Made by a program: the position numbers and the translations under genes
Origin: Opitutales bacterium
GTDB lineage: Bacteria > Verrucomicrobiota > Verrucomicrobiia > Opitutales > Opitutaceae
DNA: 6,335 nt
Direction: 5' to 3'
Assembly: GCA_021772595.1 (NCBI GenBank)
Contig: JAJFLS010000092.1
Coordinates: forward strand, 1 to 6,335
Notes under the pieces: model-generated
Database searches by the model: none
What the model saw: the letters and a program-made list of their open reading frames with translations, nothing else
Told to the model about the DNA's origin: nothing
Shown: positions 4,758-6,335 of the stretch, in pieces
Position numbering within the stretch: the first letter of the stretch is position 1
Layout: each line of letters opens with the position of its first letter

Positions 4758-6245
4758 CTATTCGGCTCTCAGGTCGTAGCAGATGAGGCGGGTTTGGGTG
4801 CCGTCGAGTCCGGGGTCGTTTTGGCCGACGTAGAGGAGGCCTTTGCTCAGGGCGGGCATCGCCCAGGTTTGTCGGGCCATGAAGAGGTGCGTCCGGTCGA
4901 GCTCTCGATAGCCTTCGGGGTTCAAATCGATCCAAGCGAGGTGCCCGTATTGGCCGAGGACTAGGCATCGTCCCTCGACAAGCAGTAGGGAGGCGAGGGC
5001 GGGGGAGAGATTGTAGTCTCGTGTTCCTTGGTCGCCGGAAACTGGAGTCATCCATTCGGGCTCTTCTCGCCAAACTTCTTTTCCAGTCGCGAGTTCGATA
5101 CACACTAGCGGAGCGTTTTGCGGGCCGTGCCCATCGATTCCATACAAGTAGCCGTCTTTGTGGATGGCGGTCATGAAATGCGTATTGAGGATCTCGTTAC
5201 TCCAGACCTTCGAGCAAGCCCCGCTCGTGTCGATTTTGAGAAGCGCTCCGCCTGCTCCGTAGCATTCCGAGATGTAGACTTGGCTATCGACGACGAGCGG
5301 AGAAGAGGCGTTGACGGATTCGTAGGGAACACCTCGCCAGGGGAAGGAACAATCGACATGCCCATTTTTTGGATCAATGATCAGCAGTCCTCCAGTTGCT
5401 GGTCGACTCTCGCCACCTGCGAAAACGAACACTCGCCTACCTGCGTCGGTGTCGCCAGGGATCGGCGAAGCGTAGCTCGGCCCCCATTCGTCTCCTGCGC
5501 CCCAGAGCATTTTGCCGGAAAGTTTATCGAATGCGGCGGCGCAGGGACCGTCGGACGCTCCGACGTTGACTATGATAGACTCACCCTCGAGCAGCGGTGT
5601 GGCTCCGACTCCGAAGAAATCGAGGGTAAGATCGAATTCCGCTTTGAGGTCACGCTGCCAGAGGCGCTGGCCGGTCTCGAGTTTGAGGCAGGTGAGTTTC
5701 GCTTGGACGCCGAGGGTGTAGACGAATGCGCCATCGCTGATCGGCTGGCAGCGGGGTCCGTTGCCGAATCCGTAGCGGTCGCGGTAGTCCGACGCATAGG
5801 CGTGTCGCCAATAGCGTTGGCCGCTTTCCGCATTTAGGCATTCGATGACTTCTTCTTCGCCGACTCTATGAAAGAGGATCACTCGCTCGCCGATCACCGC
5901 GGGAGTGGCGTAGCCCTCGCCCTTTGCGACTTCCCAGACGATTGTTGGGCCTGCGCCACCGAATGATTTGAGAAGGTGGGTCTCGCGGGAAATCGAGTTG
6001 TGGGTAGTGCCTAGAAAGTCTTTCCAGTCTTCGGTGGTTGCGTCTTTGGGGAGAGGCTTTGGGGCGGCGTGGAAGGTGAGTTCTGGCTGGACGGTTGGCT
6101 CGGGCGCTGGGACATCTGCGAGCATCCGCGTTTCGGGAGGGGCTGGATCGGAGTACTCTTTTGCGTGGGCTGGAAATTCCACGGAGACCATTCCAATCGC
6201 GAGAGTGAGAGCGGCGTGGATAGTTGCTGTCGAGACGCGCGGCAT
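4758..6245 (-). CDS. exported PQQ-like beta-propeller repeat protein
   Basis: The 495-aa product is predicted to leave the cytoplasm: a weakly basic start, a hydrophobic stretch (about 10-24) and AHA before residue 29 resemble a Sec signal peptide. A Pro-rich linker (about 33-67) leads to DWKDFLGTTHNSISRE (73-88), the opening typical of PQQ-binding-like propellers. Blade signatures of the AxTGxxxW type then recur: ESGQRYW (140-146), ETGQRLW (190-196), LSGKMLW (242-248), a diverged TSGACSKVW (340-348) and ATGKEVW (386-392). Such proteins form an approximately eight-bladed propeller, and many do not bind PQQ. At 495 aa, with no dehydrogenase catalytic motif recognised, an alcohol dehydrogenase is unlikely; a scaffolding or binding role in the envelope is an inference. 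The ATG at 6245 is the first available, since an in-frame stop lies just upstream. It has no strong ribosome site, and the probable terminator follows the stop. Confidence 0.85.
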   Translation of the reverse strand: MPRVSTATIHAALTLAIGMVSVEFPAHAKEYSDPAPPETRMLADVPAPEPTVQPELTFHAAPKPLPKDATTEDWKDFLGTTHNSISRETHLLKSFGGAGPTIVWEVAKGEGYATPAVIGERVILFHRVGEEEVIECLNAESGQRYWRHAYASDYRDRYGFGNGPRCQPISDGAFVYTLGVQAKLTCLKLETGQRLWQRDLKAEFDLTLDFFGVGATPLLEGESIIVNVGASDGPCAAAFDKLSGKMLWGAGDEWGPSYASPIPGDTDAGRRVFVFAGGESRPATGGLLIIDPKNGHVDCSFPWRGVPYESVNASSPLVVDSQVYISECYGAGGALLKIDTSGACSKVWSNEILNTHFMTAIHKDGYLYGIDGHGPQNAPLVCIELATGKEVWREEPEWMTPVSGDQGTRDYNLSPALASLLLVEGRCLVLGQYGHLAWIDLNPEGYRELDRTHLFMARQTWAMPALSKGLLYVGQNDPGLDGTQTRLICYDLRAE

Positions 6246-6255
6246 GTCTCTGGGA

Positions 6256-6283
6256 ATTCAATACATGGCGGCTTTGAGGTCAA
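6256..6283 (-). promoter_or_regulatory. possible promoter of the beta-propeller gene
   Basis: On the minus strand, TTGACC (6283-6278, five of six bases of the -35 consensus) is followed after 16 bp by TTGAAT (6261-6256, a poor -10 box). Transcription would start only a few bases before the ATG at 6245. The -35 match is fair, but the -10 is weak, so this is a tentative call. Confidence 0.2.
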
Positions 6284-6309
6284 TCGCCGTTATCTTTTGT
6301 ATAAGCTGC

Positions 6310-6331
6310 GGCTGCTTAGGGATAAGCAGCC
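6310..6331. repeat. perfect 9-bp hairpin upstream of the beta-propeller gene
   Basis: GGCTGCTTA (6310-6318) and TAAGCAGCC (6323-6331) are exact inverted copies around a GGGA loop. A further TAAGC at 6302-6306 could pair with the GCTTA at 6314-6318 instead. It lies about 65 bp upstream of the propeller start, just at the window edge. It may be the terminator of a gene outside the window, a small dispersed palindrome or an upstream regulatory site; no T tract is visible in either direction within view. Confidence 0.6.
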
Positions 6332-6335
6332 CTAC

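Noticed and set aside
4633..5103. Upstream extension of the purD frame by 157 codons
   Set aside because: The extra part is Arg/Pro-rich, overlaps the beta-propeller gene and the stem-loop, and is absent from known PurD proteins. The canonical 429-aa length fits the start at 4632.
5118..5837. Plus-strand open frame opposite the beta-propeller gene (239 codons)
   Set aside because: It is antisense to a gene with a signal peptide and repeated blade motifs, and shows no motif of its own.

Overview
The window holds four complete protein genes and the start of a fifth. Four lie on the minus strand and one on the plus strand. The type II topoisomerase pair closely resembles the Bacteroidota/Verrucomicrobiota type of topoisomerase IV. 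The exported PQQ-like beta-propeller protein is of a kind abundant in Planctomycetota and Verrucomicrobiota. No start codon has a strong Shine-Dalgarno sequence, and the DNA is fairly GC-rich. I infer a member of the Verrucomicrobiota (perhaps Opitutae-like) or a relative in the PVC group, but this is a judgement from protein style with no database search.

Layout. Positions 1-183 (minus) are the first 61 codons of parC, running off the left edge. Positions 217-2064 (minus) are complete parE, 33 bp upstream of parC, so the two subunits of topoisomerase IV form a parE-parC transcription unit. Positions 2065-2304 separate parE from a divergent gene; they carry a perfect 38-bp palindrome almost midway and no gene. 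Positions 2305-3126 (plus) encode a class I SAM-dependent methyltransferase of unknown substrate. Positions 3127-3342 lie between convergent genes and hold a repeat element with about 29-bp imperfect inverted ends, each end made of three 9-10 bp units. Positions 3343-4632 (minus) are purD, a purine biosynthesis enzyme of canonical length. Positions 4633-4757 contain a 19-bp perfect stem-loop, probably the terminator of the upstream gene, overlapped by a second smaller palindrome. Positions 4758-6245 (minus) encode the exported beta-propeller protein. Positions 6246-6335 are its upstream region and end in another small perfect hairpin.

How the genes relate. Apart from parE-parC there is no sign of shared function: chromosome decatenation, an unassigned methylation, purine synthesis and an envelope propeller protein sit side by side, as in ordinary core chromosome. 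There is no transposase, integrase, tRNA, rRNA, CRISPR array, toxin-antitoxin pair or defence gene. The interest is in the non-coding DNA. All four gaps around the complete genes, apart from the short parE-parC spacer, contain an inverted repeat, and in three of them one arm could pair with either of two partners. I did not find a convincing new multi-gene system.
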